From assembly GCA_023417315.1 (NCBI GenBank), contig JAEZFW010000005.1, positions 1 to 61,453 on the forward strand: a stretch of DNA of 61,453 nt, in the 5' to 3' direction. The stretch is from Pseudomonadota bacterium. GTDB lineage: Bacteria; Pseudomonadota; Gammaproteobacteria; Steroidobacterales; Steroidobacteraceae. The position numbers were made by a program, and so were the translations under genes. Shown here piece after piece: positions 17,316 through 26,725 of the stretch. Numbering within the stretch: position 1 is the stretch's first letter; every line of letters starts with the position of its first letter. The notes beneath the pieces were generated by a model. It saw nothing but the letters and a program-made list of their open reading frames with translations. It ran no database searches and had not been told where the DNA came from.

Positions 17316-18812
17316 ATGGCGCAGTCCCCCTACCAGCAACTCGAACAGGAATTCAGGCGCTTACACGCGTTTCGGACAGCAGCCTCCATATTGCGGTGGG
17401 ATTCAGCCGTGATGATGCCGCGGGGCAGCTCCGATTTGCGCGGTGAGCAACTGGCTGCGCTCGAAACTGAATGCCATGCGCTGGTGAGCTCGCCGCGCGT
17501 CTCTCGTCTGCTGGATCGAGCCGAGGCCAACGCTCAGGGGCTTGAGGATTGGCAGCTCGCAAACCTGCGCGAGATGCGCCGTGAGCGCGAGCATGCGATG
17601 GCAACGCCGCAGAATCTCGTCTCGCGACTTGCGAAAGCTACTTCGCGCGCGGAAGTGCGCTGGTTGGAGGCCAAGCAGAAAAGCGATTTCAGCTTGTTTG
17701 CTCCCCACCTCGAAGAAGTCGTCAATCTGACGCGAAATAAAGCCGAGCTTCTCGGCAAGGCACTCAACTTGAGCCCCTACGACGCATTGATCGACGAGTT
17801 CAGTCCTGGGCTCACGCTCAAGGAGATCGACGCGATCTTCACGACGCTGGGTCGGCGCTTGCCGGGATTCATCCAGGATGTCATCGATCTACAGGCGGCG
17901 CGACCGCCTCTCGAGATCAGCAGTCGCATCCCGCCATCGAAGCAGCGTCAGCTTGCGGTCGAGCTCATGAAGGCGATGGGTTTTCCGTTCGATCGCGGGC
18001 GCCTGGACGAAAGTGAGCATCCCTTCACCGGGGGTGCGCCGGGCGACATTCGCATCACGACGCGTTTCGTTCCGACCGATCCGCTGAGTGGCCTCATGGG
18101 CGTGCTGCACGAGACCGGGCACGCCATGTACGACGTCGGACTGCCGGAGGCGTGGCGAGGCCAGCCTGTCGGACGAGATCGAGGCATGGCGGTGCAGGAA
18201 AGCCAATCGCTGTTTCTCGAGATGCTGATCTGTCGTAACCGACCCTTTCTGAAATACCTGCGGCCTGTGCTTGAGAAGATCGCGGGGGTCTCCGGGCCGG
18301 AGTGGGAAGTCGAGAATCTCTATCGACTGCTGACACGTGTTCGGCGAAGCCTGGTTCGGGTCGACGCCGACGAGGTGACCTATAGCGTGCACATCCTTTT
18401 GCGTTATGAGATCGAAAAAGAGATTCTCAACGGCGAGCTCAAGGTGAAGGACCTGCCGGAGGCATGGAACGCGCGCATCCAAGATCGTCTCGGTGTACGC
18501 CCCAGTAACGACGCCGAAGGTTGCCTGCAAGACGTGCATTGGGCCGTCGGCTCGTTCGGGTATTTTCCCTCGTACTCAATCGGCGCCGTCATTGCCGGGC
18601 AGCTCTACGAGACCTTGCGCAGCGAGCGTCCCGATCTCGACGAGGAGATCGCCGCCGGCCACTTTGCAGGACTCTTCGACTGGCTGCGCGCGAACATCTA
18701 TAGCCACGGCGCTCGATTGAGCACGCCCGAGCTCATTCAGAACGCCACCGGCAAACCTCTGACCGCCGCAGCCTGGCTGAGGTATGCGGAGGGGAAGTAT
18801 CTAGGGGAATAG
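17316..18812 (+). CDS. Thermostable (Taq-type) carboxypeptidase, M32 family
   Basis: Zinc carboxypeptidase removing C-terminal residues in the cytoplasm. The 498-residue product has the M32 motif HETGH at residues 265-269, the downstream VQESQSLFLEM segment carrying the third ligand Glu, and the conserved ITTRF and DEVTYSVHILLRYEIE blocks. Length matches the family's usual 490-510. The ATG at 17316 is preferred to the ATG at 17280, because the shared N-terminus begins YQQLEQEFRRLHAF shortly after it. Confidence 0.92.
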   Translation: MAQSPYQQLEQEFRRLHAFRTAASILRWDSAVMMPRGSSDLRGEQLAALETECHALVSSPRVSRLLDRAEANAQGLEDWQLANLREMRREREHAMATPQNLVSRLAKATSRAEVRWLEAKQKSDFSLFAPHLEEVVNLTRNKAELLGKALNLSPYDALIDEFSPGLTLKEIDAIFTTLGRRLPGFIQDVIDLQAARPPLEISSRIPPSKQRQLAVELMKAMGFPFDRGRLDESEHPFTGGAPGDIRITTRFVPTDPLSGLMGVLHETGHAMYDVGLPEAWRGQPVGRDRGMAVQESQSLFLEMLICRNRPFLKYLRPVLEKIAGVSGPEWEVENLYRLLTRVRRSLVRVDADEVTYSVHILLRYEIEKEILNGELKVKDLPEAWNARIQDRLGVRPSNDAEGCLQDVHWAVGSFGYFPSYSIGAVIAGQLYETLRSERPDLDEEIAAGHFAGLFDWLRANIYSHGARLSTPELIQNATGKPLTAAAWLRYAEGKYLGE

Positions 18813-18820
18813 GCCGACCG

Positions 18821-18971
18821 GCTCACTGGCCACTGGCATCTGGCCAGAATGAGTTTGGGGAAATACTGAGCAGCTGATGGCAGCGAGCAGCTGCATCGCT
18901 ACAATTCGCGTCCAGATCCGCTTTACGGCTTTCTCGTCTCTGGCCAGTGGCCAGTGGCCAGCGGCCAGTGA
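18821..18971. repeat. Paired inverted element E (CTGGCCAGT unit)
   Basis: The left arm, 18821-18849 (CTGGCCACTGG…CTGGCCAGAA), faces the right arm, 18938-18971 (CTCTGGCCAGTGGCCAGTGG…) across 88 bases. The inner edges are CCAGAA and TCTCTGG. It sits between the M32 stop and the ttcA start. Confidence 0.85.
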
Positions 18972-19000
18972 GCAAGTTCGCCAGCCGCAGGCTCAAAGAA

Positions 19001-19843
19001 ATGTCCGCCCTCCCAACACTATCCCCTTCGAACAACTTCAAGCGCCTACAGGCGCGCTTGCGCGGGCTCGTGGGGAAGGCGATCGAAGACTTCAAGATGA
19101 TCGAGGATGGCGATCGGGTGATGGTCTGTCTGTCTGGAGGGAAGGATTCCTACACGATGCTAGACATCCTGCTGTCTCTGCAGCGGAGCGCGCCCGTGCG
19201 GTTCGAGCTCGTTGCGGTGAATCTGGATCAGAAGCAACCAGGCTTTCCAGAGCATGTGCTGCCTGACTATCTCACCTCGCTCGGCGTGCCGTTTCACATC
19301 ATCGAGCAAGACACGTACAGCGTCGTGAAGCGTGTGATTTCCGAGGGGAAGACCATGTGCGGACTGTGCTCGCGCTTGCGTCGCGGCGCGTTGTATCGCT
19401 ACGCAGCAGAGAACGGAATCACGAAAGTTGCGCTCGGGCATCATCGCGACGACATTGTCGAGACGTTGTTCCTGAACATGTTCTTCGGCGGCAAGCTCAA
19501 AGCAATGCCGCCAAAACTGCGCTCTGAAGATGGCCGCCACATCGTCATCCGGCCGCTCGCCTATGTATCGGAGCAGGACATTGCGCGTTACGCGCGCGCA
19601 CGCGAGTTCCCGCTCATTCCCTGCTCGCTATGCGGCTCGCAAGAAAACATGCAACGCGTAGAGATCAAGAAAATGCTCCGCGATTGGGAGCTCAAGTATC
19701 CGGGCCGCACGGAGACGATTTTCTCGAGCATCTGCAACGTCGTACCGTCGCATTTGGCGGATGCGAGTCAGTTCGACTTCGCAACGCTCTCTGACGATCA
19801 CTCGGTTGACGGTTCAAAGTTGACGGTTGACAGCGAGAGATAG
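19001..19843 (+). CDS. ttcA: tRNA 2-thiocytidine(32) synthetase TtcA
   Basis: Thiolates cytidine-32 of certain tRNAs using ATP and an iron-sulfur cluster. In 280 residues from the ATG at 19001 it shows the PP-loop SGGKDSYT near residue 43 and the cluster cysteines CGLC (120 and 123). A third Cys lies in PCSLCG (208), with GHHRDDIVETLFLN in between. An earlier in-frame start at 18947 falls inside the repeat arm and is rejected. The extreme C-terminus (VDGSKLTVDSER) is written by the TTGACGGTT units of element F, so the last dozen residues are repeat-derived and unlikely to be conserved. Confidence 0.93.
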   Translation: MSALPTLSPSNNFKRLQARLRGLVGKAIEDFKMIEDGDRVMVCLSGGKDSYTMLDILLSLQRSAPVRFELVAVNLDQKQPGFPEHVLPDYLTSLGVPFHIIEQDTYSVVKRVISEGKTMCGLCSRLRRGALYRYAAENGITKVALGHHRDDIVETLFLNMFFGGKLKAMPPKLRSEDGRHIVIRPLAYVSEQDIARYARAREFPLIPCSLCGSQENMQRVEIKKMLRDWELKYPGRTETIFSSICNVVPSHLADASQFDFATLSDDHSVDGSKLTVDSER

Positions 19844-19904
19844 GAATCGAGTATCTCCCCGCTCCCGCCTCTGACCGTCAACTGTCACCCGTAAACCGAC
19901 AACC
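19803..19904. repeat. Paired inverted element F (TTGACGGTT unit)
   Basis: The left arm, 19803-19840, has three TTGACGGTT-like units ending CAGCGAGAGA. The right arm, 19869-19904, has CTGACCGTCAACTGTCACCCG and its continuation. The spacer is 28 bases. The left arm encodes the ttcA C-terminus, and the next gene's ATG is three bases past the right arm. Confidence 0.8.
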
Positions 19905-19907
19905 TAT

Positions 19908-20411
19908 ATGACCACCGTCATCTTCTCTCACGGCAAAGATAGCGAACCTTGGGGAGCGAAGATCACCGCCATGGCCGCGACCGCTCGTAGGCATCGATTG
20001 CGAGTCGAGTCGGTCGACTATCGAGGGCTCGATGATCCCGCTGCACGCGTCCAGAAGCTGTTGGAGTTCTGCAGGACGATGGACGGCGATCTCATTCTCG
20101 TGGGCTCGAGCATGGGCGGCCATGTCTCAGCAGCCGTATCGGCGCACGTCCAGACTCGCGCCATGTTCCTGCTTGCCCCGGCTTTCTTCATGCGCGGCTA
20201 CGAGCAATACACGCCGGTTCCTGCGGAGTGCCCCATCGTCATCGTGCATGGCTGGAACGACGACATCGTCCCAGTAGAAAACGCGATTCGCTTCGCTCGT
20301 GAGTACAAGTCCGAGCTTCACGTCCTCGACTCGGATCATAGGCTCACCGCCGACATCGCCCTCATTTGCGAGCTGTTCGATCTGTTCCTGAAGAAAGTCG
20401 AGCGCTCATAG
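19908..20411 (+). CDS. Small alpha/beta-hydrolase
   Basis: A 167-residue compact alpha/beta-hydrolase. The nucleophile elbow is GSSMGG (residues about 66-71), the acid is in WNDDIVP (about 117-123) and the His is in DSDHRL, giving a complete Ser-Asp-His triad. There is no signal peptide, so it is cytosolic. The size and the start MTTVIFSHGKDS resemble YqiA/YcfP-like small esterases, but the substrate is not predictable. It starts right after element F without a Shine-Dalgarno sequence. Confidence 0.8.
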   Translation: MTTVIFSHGKDSEPWGAKITAMAATARRHRLRVESVDYRGLDDPAARVQKLLEFCRTMDGDLILVGSSMGGHVSAAVSAHVQTRAMFLLAPAFFMRGYEQYTPVPAECPIVIVHGWNDDIVPVENAIRFAREYKSELHVLDSDHRLTADIALICELFDLFLKKVERS

Positions 20412-20515
20412 GCGATGCATAGCGTCCCGCTTCCCGAAGTTTCTAAATCCGAGCTTCACTCCCGTCTCCCGAATCGCGATCCGCTATGATTGGCCTACAC
20501 CGTGTGGGGGCCATC

Positions 20516-20734
20516 ATGAGAACGACCAATCGGCTGGCAATGATCATGTGTTCTGCCGCGCTGCTGGCTGCGTGCAGTGCCCAAGATCCGGCTCCGCAAG
20601 AGGCGATTCCCGTCGAAGAAACGGCATTCGACGACGTGGTCGGCACGATGGATAAGGCGCGCGCCGTCGAAGACACCTCAAGACAGCGCATGGATCAGCT
20701 GAACGACGCGCTCGAGAACAGCGAAACGCGCTGA
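20516..20734 (+). CDS. Small hypothetical lipoprotein
   Basis: A 72-residue product with a short positive head, a hydrophobic run and the lipobox LAAC (Cys about 20), so it is predicted to be lipid-anchored. The mature part is acidic and helical (EAIPVEETAFDDVVG…DQLNDALENSETR) without recognisable domains. The ATG at 20516 follows GGGGGCC, a fair ribosome site; an in-frame start at 20486 would hide the signal peptide. It lies 27 bases upstream of plsB in the same direction. Confidence 0.6.
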   Translation: MRTTNRLAMIMCSAALLAACSAQDPAPQEAIPVEETAFDDVVGTMDKARAVEDTSRQRMDQLNDALENSETR

Positions 20735-20761
20735 GCCACCGGAACGGCTCTCTCAACTTTC

Positions 20762-23209
20762 ATGGCGGATCTCAACCGTCTCGATCGTATCTGGCTGCAA
20801 GTGCTGCGCGGGCCACTATCGTGGTGGGCGCGGCCGCACGTGCTGCCTGAAGACATTACGCGCCGTTTCACGCAGCGCGAACGACCGGTTTGCTACGTGT
20901 TGGGCATGGTGGGCGTTGCCGATGTCATCGCTTTGGAGCGCGCCTGCGCGCAAGCTGGGCTGCCCTCGCCGATGCAAGCGTTGAGACGTCCACTTCCGTC
21001 GCGCTCCGTCGTGTTTCTCGAACGACGCGCAGGATTCTGGGGCGATCGGATCGATCACCGCATCTCATCACCGTTACGTCAGCTCGTTGCTGCGGCTGTC
21101 GGGGATCGAACGCTCGATGTCGATCTCGTTCCGGTGAATGTGCTGTGGGGCAGGGCGCCGGACAAGGAGGGATCGTGGCTGCGCTTGCTCCTCGCGGAAA
21201 ATTGGGCGCGCGCGGGTCGATTCAGGCGATTCTTGTCCGTGCTCGTCAATGGCCGGAACCTGTTCGTGCAATTCGGCGAGCCCGTTTCGTTGCGGTCTTC
21301 GCTTGCCGAAGGCGCGGATCCATCCCGAGCAGTTCGCAGGCTCACTCGCACTCTTCGTGCGCTCGTCGCGCGTCAGCGCGCGGCGGCAATCGGGCCTGAT
21401 CTGTCTCACCGACGCACGATCGTCACGCAGGTGCTGCGAGCCGCGTCGGTTCGTCGCGCAATGGCGGACGAGATGCGCGCGAAGAAGATCAGTCGGCGCG
21501 ATGCGCTCAAAGCGGCGCAGGCGTATGCGAACGAGATCGCTGCGAACTACTCGCATATCTTCGTCGCGTTCATGGCCCGAGCGCTCACGTGGTTCTGGAC
21601 CAAGCTCTATGATGGCGTGGAGCTGCACCACGTCGAGCAGCTGCAGAAGATCATGGACGGAAACGAAGTCGTCTATGTTCCCTGCCATCGCAGCCACATG
21701 GATTACCTGCTGCTCTCGTACGCGATCTACTACAAGGGCTATGCGATTCCGCACATAGCCGCGGGGCTCAACCTCAACATGCCGCTCGTCGGTAGATTCT
21801 TGCGCAAGGGCGGTGCGTTCTATCTGCGGCGCAGCTTCAAAGGCAACACCCTCTACACGATGGTGTTCATGAAGTACTTGGGCCTGATGATGGCCCGCGG
21901 GCATTCGATCGAGTACTTCATCGAAGGTGGGCGCAGCCGCACGGGTAGATTGCTGCAGCCCAAGACCGGCATGCTCTCGATGACCTTGCGTAGCTACTTG
22001 CGCGATCCGCGCAGGCCGATCGTGTTCTTGCCAGTGTATTTCGGTTACGAAAAGCTCGTCGAAGGAAAAACCTACATCGGCGAGCTGTCTGGAAAGCCGA
22101 AGGAGAAGGAATCGATTTTCGGTTTGCTCCGTACGCTCCCTGCCTTGCGGCAGCACTATGGAAAAGTGCACGTGAGCTTCGGAGAGCCGATCGCTCTCGA
22201 TGAGGTCCTGGAGCGGTATGCGTCCGGGGCCCGGAACGAGAAGGAGGAGCGGCCGGCGTGGCTGCCAGCGGCAGTGAACGAGCTCGCTAGCCGCATCATG
22301 ACGCACATCAACAGCGCGGCTTGTGCGGCACCGATCAATCTAGTCGCACTCGTACTGCTCGCGACACCGAAGCAGGCAATGCTGGAGAGCGATCTCGTGC
22401 GGCAGGTCGAGCTGTACGCGTCGCTGCTGCGACAGGATCCGTATTCGCCTCTCGTGTGGATCACGAGCTCGGATGGCGCCTCGATGGTGCGGCATGCCGA
22501 ACGGATGGGTGTGCTCAGTCGCCTCAAGCATCCACTCGGCGATGTCATGCGCATGTCGGAGGAGAACGCCATGCTCATGACTTACTTCCGCAACAACGTA
22601 TTGCACTTGATCGCGCTGCCTTCGTTGATCGCGTGCTGCTTCTTGAACAATCGCACGATGCGTACCGAGGACATCCAGCGATTGATGTGGCGCATCTATC
22701 CGTACGTGCGCGATGAGTTGTTCTTGCGCTGGAGTGAGGAGGAGATTGGAGGTCGCGTCATCGAAACGCTCGAAGATCTTGCGAATCATGGATTGCTCGA
22801 GTCCATGGAGAATGGCGGATCGTGGCGCCGTCCACCGACCGGTTCGACTGAAGCTGTACAGCTCTCGGTGCTTGCTCAGGTGACGGTTCAGATCATCGAG
22901 CGCTACTACCTCGTGATCGCTGTTCTCCTGAAGTCCGGGAGCGGACGCATCAGCCAGGATGTGCTCGAGTCGCAGTGTCAGCTCATGGCGCAGCGCATGT
23001 CGTTGCTCTACGAGCTCAGCTCACCAGAGTTCTTCGACAAGTCGCTCTTCAAGAACTTCTTGGACCTCTTGCGCGCTCGCAACGTGCTCGGGGTGAACGC
23101 TGAAGGCCGTCTCACCTTCACTGAAATGCTTCCAGCCGTTGCGGACGACGCACAGCTCGTGCTCCACGAACAGATTCGCAACAGCATCTTGCAAGTGACT
23201 CACCGCTGA
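20762..23209 (+). CDS. plsB: Glycerol-3-phosphate 1-O-acyltransferase
   Basis: Peripheral inner-membrane enzyme that acylates glycerol-3-phosphate, the first step of phospholipid synthesis. The 815 residues match the family's usual 800-850. The acyltransferase block I HRSHMD (about residues 312-317) is the HX4D motif. Block II is GGAFYLRRSFKGN, block III FIEGGRSRTGRLL and block IV IVFLPVYFGYE. All four are intact. It is preceded by a small lipoprotein gene and followed, after a REP-like element, by the phospholipase pldA, giving a phospholipid-making and phospholipid-remodelling neighbourhood. Confidence 0.95.
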   Translation: MADLNRLDRIWLQVLRGPLSWWARPHVLPEDITRRFTQRERPVCYVLGMVGVADVIALERACAQAGLPSPMQALRRPLPSRSVVFLERRAGFWGDRIDHRISSPLRQLVAAAVGDRTLDVDLVPVNVLWGRAPDKEGSWLRLLLAENWARAGRFRRFLSVLVNGRNLFVQFGEPVSLRSSLAEGADPSRAVRRLTRTLRALVARQRAAAIGPDLSHRRTIVTQVLRAASVRRAMADEMRAKKISRRDALKAAQAYANEIAANYSHIFVAFMARALTWFWTKLYDGVELHHVEQLQKIMDGNEVVYVPCHRSHMDYLLLSYAIYYKGYAIPHIAAGLNLNMPLVGRFLRKGGAFYLRRSFKGNTLYTMVFMKYLGLMMARGHSIEYFIEGGRSRTGRLLQPKTGMLSMTLRSYLRDPRRPIVFLPVYFGYEKLVEGKTYIGELSGKPKEKESIFGLLRTLPALRQHYGKVHVSFGEPIALDEVLERYASGARNEKEERPAWLPAAVNELASRIMTHINSAACAAPINLVALVLLATPKQAMLESDLVRQVELYASLLRQDPYSPLVWITSSDGASMVRHAERMGVLSRLKHPLGDVMRMSEENAMLMTYFRNNVLHLIALPSLIACCFLNNRTMRTEDIQRLMWRIYPYVRDELFLRWSEEEIGGRVIETLEDLANHGLLESMENGGSWRRPPTGSTEAVQLSVLAQVTVQIIERYYLVIAVLLKSGSGRISQDVLESQCQLMAQRMSLLYELSSPEFFDKSLFKNFLDLLRARNVLGVNAEGRLTFTEMLPAVADDAQLVLHEQIRNSILQVTHR

Positions 23210-23230
23210 CCCGCGGAGCGAGTCGCGCGG

Positions 23231-23257
23231 TGAGTCATCCTTGCGGAGGCGAGGATC
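23231..23257. repeat. Single REP-like palindrome
   Basis: GTCATCCTTGCGGAGGCGAGGATCGATC contains an imperfect palindrome, ATCCT(T)GC/GCGAGGAT. It closely resembles each half of the paired element between groES and groEL (CATCCTCGCGAAGGCGAGGA). It looks like a dispersed extragenic palindrome occurring alone. Confidence 0.5.
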
Positions 23258-23377
23258 GATCTGCGCACGACCCGTGCGCCAGCCTGCGCAGTTGTGCCAC
23301 GCGCATCGGACGCCCATCCTTACTTACGTCGATGCGTTTCTGCTAAGTTTTGTCGCACTGCGTGCGGGGAATCGATT

Positions 23378-24595
23378 ATGCAAAGCATGCCGACGTTGCT
23401 GCGCGTTCTACTCGTGGCGATACCGTCGTTCATATACCCGCTCGCTCGCGCGGATATCACGCTCACGACCTCCCAGCCGCGAGTCACCGCCGGGGAGCCT
23501 ATTGAGCTTGAGCTGATCATCACGAATGATGGTCTCGAGGCGCTAGCGGTGAGCATCTCAGCCCCTCTGCACGTGCGCCTCGAAACACAGACCGGCATCA
23601 GCGTCTTGCCGTTCGAGCCCGAGCGCAGCGGCGAGCTTCTCATCGACGCGCAGAGCTTCCTGAAGATGCCGCTGAAAGGCGAGCTTCCGGCGGATGCGGA
23701 AGGCGTGGCGGTGCTCAACGCCACGGGGCTCGAGACGAACACGCTTCTCGTGCAGATTGTCTCGGCACCACGCGCGGATCCCCAAATTCAGACACTTCAA
23801 CCTGCAACGCTGCCTGCAGAGGCCGACGATGCCGAGCGACCGATGCCGCGCTCGGCATTGATCGACAAGCCGCCGCCGTTGGCGGTCTCCGTGTACGAGC
23901 CCGTGTATTTCATCGTAGGCGGCGATGGCGGCCTCAATGCGAAGTTTCAGATCAGCCTGCGTTATCGCCTGTTCGACGACAGAGGCAGGCTCGCAGAACG
24001 GCTGCCATGGATCGATGACCTCTATCTGTCGTACTCGCAGACATCGCTGTGGGATCTGAACGATCTGTCGAAACCATTTCGCGACTCGAGTTATCGGCCG
24101 CGACTCTTCTACTCCAATTACGACCTGCGCCGCTTCTTCGATGGTCGCTTACGTGTGGGCGTCGAAACGGGCGCTGGGCACGAATCCAACGGGAAGGAAG
24201 GCGAGGACTCACGCAGCTTCAACATGCTGTACGTGAGGCCGATGCTCACGTTCGGCGATCCAGACGGTTTACGGGTCTACGCCGCGCCTCTGATCCACAA
24301 CTACATCTCGGACGATGAAAACCCGACCCTCAGCCACTATCGCGGCTACGTCGACTGGCTCTTCGGCATCGGGAGCAAAGGCGGGTTGGATTTCAGCGCG
24401 ACGCTGCGTAAAGGTACGCGTAGCGACTTCGGCAGCATCGAGCTCAATGCCTCGTATCCACTCTCGAAGTTGAGCGGCGGGGATCTCACCGGCTGGCTGA
24501 TGCTTCAATACTTCGGCGGGTATGGAGAAAGCTTGCTCGATTTCGATCGCAAGCTGGATGCGCAGTTGAGGCTCGGCATCGCGATTGCGCTCTAG
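23378..24595 (+). CDS. pldA: Outer-membrane phospholipase A1
   Basis: A calcium-dependent beta-barrel hydrolase of the outer-membrane leaflet. From the ATG at 23378 (GGGGA nearby) the 405 residues start with a signal peptide ending ARA. A long N-terminal beta-rich region of about 130 residues is absent from the E. coli enzyme. The OMPLA barrel follows. The active-site motif is H268-E-S270-N-G with N282 in RSFN, the same HxS and +12 Asn spacing as the E. coli triad. The protein ends in strand-like LGIAIAL. The N-terminal extension looks like an Ig-like or BsuPI-type domain; its role is unknown. Confidence 0.88.
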   Translation: MQSMPTLLRVLLVAIPSFIYPLARADITLTTSQPRVTAGEPIELELIITNDGLEALAVSISAPLHVRLETQTGISVLPFEPERSGELLIDAQSFLKMPLKGELPADAEGVAVLNATGLETNTLLVQIVSAPRADPQIQTLQPATLPAEADDAERPMPRSALIDKPPPLAVSVYEPVYFIVGGDGGLNAKFQISLRYRLFDDRGRLAERLPWIDDLYLSYSQTSLWDLNDLSKPFRDSSYRPRLFYSNYDLRRFFDGRLRVGVETGAGHESNGKEGEDSRSFNMLYVRPMLTFGDPDGLRVYAAPLIHNYISDDENPTLSHYRGYVDWLFGIGSKGGLDFSATLRKGTRSDFGSIELNASYPLSKLSGGDLTGWLMLQYFGGYGESLLDFDRKLDAQLRLGIAIAL

Positions 24596-24614
24596 CGCCG
24601 CGCGAGCCTCTCGC

Positions 24615-24755
24615 GAGTGACAAAGTGACGGGGTGACGAGGTGACGAAGTCCGAGGCGTCAGTGCGCAGCATTGATTGAACTGGGTCCGCAGCAACGGTG
24701 CGTTTCCTGAAAAGTTCTGACTTCGTCACTCCGTGACCTCGTCACCTTGTCACTC
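24615..24755. repeat. Paired inverted element G (GTGACGAAG unit)
   Basis: The left arm, 24615-24651, carries four GTGAC(A/G) units. The right arm, 24715-24755, begins TTCTGACTTCGTCAC and carries five complements. The spacer is 63 bases. The arfB stop codon TGA (24750-24752) is supplied by a GTGAC unit. It separates two convergent genes. Confidence 0.9.
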
Positions 24756-25157
24756 TTCCATACGCACCCGCCCGCGCGTGCGCTTGACGTTTGCTCTCTG
24801 CTGCTTGTGCTCGAGGCGGCGTTGCTTCGATGCTCGCGTGGGGCGCGTGGCTTTTCGCACCTTGGGTTCGATGCGTGCTTCCGCGACTAACGCTTCCAAG
24901 CGCTCGAGTGCGTCTCGTTTGTTGTGCTCTTGGGTACGAAAGCGTTGGGCCGCGATCACGATGACGTCATCATCCGTGAGACGGCGCCCCGCCAACCTTC
25001 GCAGCCGCTCGCGAACTCGCTCCGGCAGCTCCGGCCACTCCTTCAGGTCACAGCGCAACTGAACCGCGCTCGCAACTTTGTTCACGTTCTGACCGCCAGG
25101 ACCGCCTGAGCGGATGAAGCGGAAGGTGAGCGCGGTGGTGGGAGGTGACAGATTCAT
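24750..25157 (-). CDS. arfB: Alternative ribosome-rescue factor / peptidyl-tRNA hydrolase ArfB
   Basis: Releases stalled ribosomes by hydrolysing peptidyl-tRNA. In 135 residues it has the release-factor motif GGQ at residues 21-23 within RSGGPGGQNVNK and a C-terminal basic tail (KATRPTRASKQRR…KQQRANVKRTRGR) that enters the mRNA channel. Both features are diagnostic. Its ATG lies only seven bases from the arm of element H, leaving no visible Shine-Dalgarno sequence. Its stop is in element G. Confidence 0.93.
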   Translation of the reverse strand: MNLSPPTTALTFRFIRSGGPGGQNVNKVASAVQLRCDLKEWPELPERVRERLRRLAGRRLTDDDVIVIAAQRFRTQEHNKRDALERLEALVAEARIEPKVRKATRPTRASKQRRLEHKQQRANVKRTRGRVRMEE

Positions 25158-25164
25158 GCAGGCA

Positions 25165-25312
25165 GAGTGACGAAGTGACAGGGTGACGAAGTCAGAAGCG
25201 GATGTCTTCCGACGTTTATATGCAGTGACGAGGTCAGTGGGGAAGGAGCGTTCGATGTGTGGCGAGCGGTTTCTCTGACTTCGTCACTCTGTCACCTCGT
25301 CATCTTGTCACT
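25165..25312. repeat. Paired inverted element H (GTGACGAAG unit)
   Basis: The left arm, 25165-25197, is (GTGACGAA/GTGACAGG)n ending GTCAGAA. The right arm, 25271-25312, is TCTCTGACTTCGTCAC… with five units. The spacer is 73 bases. It spans almost the whole gap from the mscS-type stop to the arfB ATG. Confidence 0.9.
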
Positions 25313-25318
25313 TAAAAC

Positions 25319-26665
25319 CTAAGCATCGCGCGCCACTGGATCATCATCGCTGCGCGACGGCCTGGGCGGACCCGGCTGCTTCATCTCGAACAGCACCTCG
25401 CGCTGCGCGATCGGGATCGTGATGCCCTGCTCTTGGAAGAGGCGCCAGATGATGCGATTCACGTCGGAGCGTACGTTGTTCACGCCTTCTTGAGGATCGG
25501 CGATCCAGAATCGCAGCTCCATGTCGAAGCCGTAGTCGTTAAACCCCATTAGACGCGACACCGGAGGCGGGTCGCGCAGGATGCGCTTGTGGTTCTCCGC
25601 GGCTTCCAGGAGCACAGCGAGCGCCTTTTCCGGATCGTTCTTATAGCTCACCCGCACCGGCAGCTTGAGGCGCACTCGCGGATCGGTATAGCTCCAGTTG
25701 ATGACCTGATTGGTGATGAGATTCTGGTTCGGAACGAGCGTTTCGACGCCATCGCGATCGCGGATCACGACATAGCGACCGCGCAGCTCCTGTACCCAGC
25801 CGAACCCTTCCGTGCTCGTACCTGTCGTGCCGGTAAAACTGATGACGTCGCCCGGTTTGATCGAGCGATCCATCAGCAGGACGAAGCCACTGATGAAGTT
25901 CGCGACGATTGCCTGCAGACCAAAGCCCAAGCCGACGCCGATGGCGCCGGTCAGCACGTTGAGGGTCGTGAGATCGAGGCCGGTCGCATTCAACCCGAGC
26001 AGGATCGACAGCGCGATCAGGAACGTTTGCGCAAATTTTGCGATACCGATGCGCATGCTCAGCGCCAGGCCCTGCATCGCCATCAATCGCCGCTCGACCC
26101 AGCGTGCGATCCACACGGCGATCAGGATGAAAGCGCCGACGGTGAACAGAATCTTTAGGACGGACCAGAGTGTGATCCGGCTCTTGGTCGTCTTGATACC
26201 AACGCTGTCGAGCGCCGAAACGAGCGGATCGAACCAGCCAAGGACATGGAGCGCGAGCACGGCCCAAATGAGGAACGTGATCGTGTTCCCCCATCCCTTC
26301 GTACGATCGCCAAGCGACAGGCGTACCAAATAAACGCCTAGACGGATGAGGAGCAGCAGTCCCGCAAGGGTGATGGCGTGATCGACGATACGGCTGTCGA
26401 CCTTGAGCGCATGCAGGACGCCGCCGAAAGCTGCGATCAGTACGGTCGCCGCGACATGCGGGCTCGCGATCAGAAATGCTTCGACGAGCCGCGCGCGGAT
26501 ACCTTGTTCCAGCAACGCGGACTTGGCGCGTTCGGTCGAGCGAACCTGTCGACTCGCCCAAAGCGCGACCAGTACGGCGATCAAGATTGCGCTGATTTGG
26601 ACGAGCGACTGTGCTGTCAGGAGGGCCTGCAGCTCGCGACCGAGGTTACGCAGCAGTTCGGGCAT
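25319..26665 (-). CDS. Mechanosensitive channel, MscS family
   Basis: Tension-gated inner-membrane channel for osmotic downshock. The 448 residues contain about five hydrophobic segments. The pore-lining TM3 and beta-domain hallmark GLGFGLQAIVANFISGFVLLMDRSIKPGD lies near residues 245-275. The cytosolic alpha/beta part (LVPNQNLITNQVINWSYTDPRVRL) follows. The extra N-terminal TM helices make it longer than E. coli MscS (286 residues) and closer to YbdG-like or larger members. The C-terminal tail PGPPRPSRSDDDP is disordered. Confidence 0.88.
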   Translation of the reverse strand: MPELLRNLGRELQALLTAQSLVQISAILIAVLVALWASRQVRSTERAKSALLEQGIRARLVEAFLIASPHVAATVLIAAFGGVLHALKVDSRIVDHAITLAGLLLLIRLGVYLVRLSLGDRTKGWGNTITFLIWAVLALHVLGWFDPLVSALDSVGIKTTKSRITLWSVLKILFTVGAFILIAVWIARWVERRLMAMQGLALSMRIGIAKFAQTFLIALSILLGLNATGLDLTTLNVLTGAIGVGLGFGLQAIVANFISGFVLLMDRSIKPGDVISFTGTTGTSTEGFGWVQELRGRYVVIRDRDGVETLVPNQNLITNQVINWSYTDPRVRLKLPVRVSYKNDPEKALAVLLEAAENHKRILRDPPPVSRLMGFNDYGFDMELRFWIADPQEGVNNVRSDVNRIIWRLFQEQGITIPIAQREVLFEMKQPGPPRPSRSDDDPVARDA

Positions 26666-26725
26666 AGGACGGGAGGTTGGATCTGCCTCTCGCAGGCCGA
26701 TGACGCATGTAAACCGGTGTACGGC

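Noticed and set aside
21074..22306. 410-codon antisense frame inside plsB
   Set aside because: Antisense to a complete plsB with all four acyltransferase motifs; no domain, no ribosome site.
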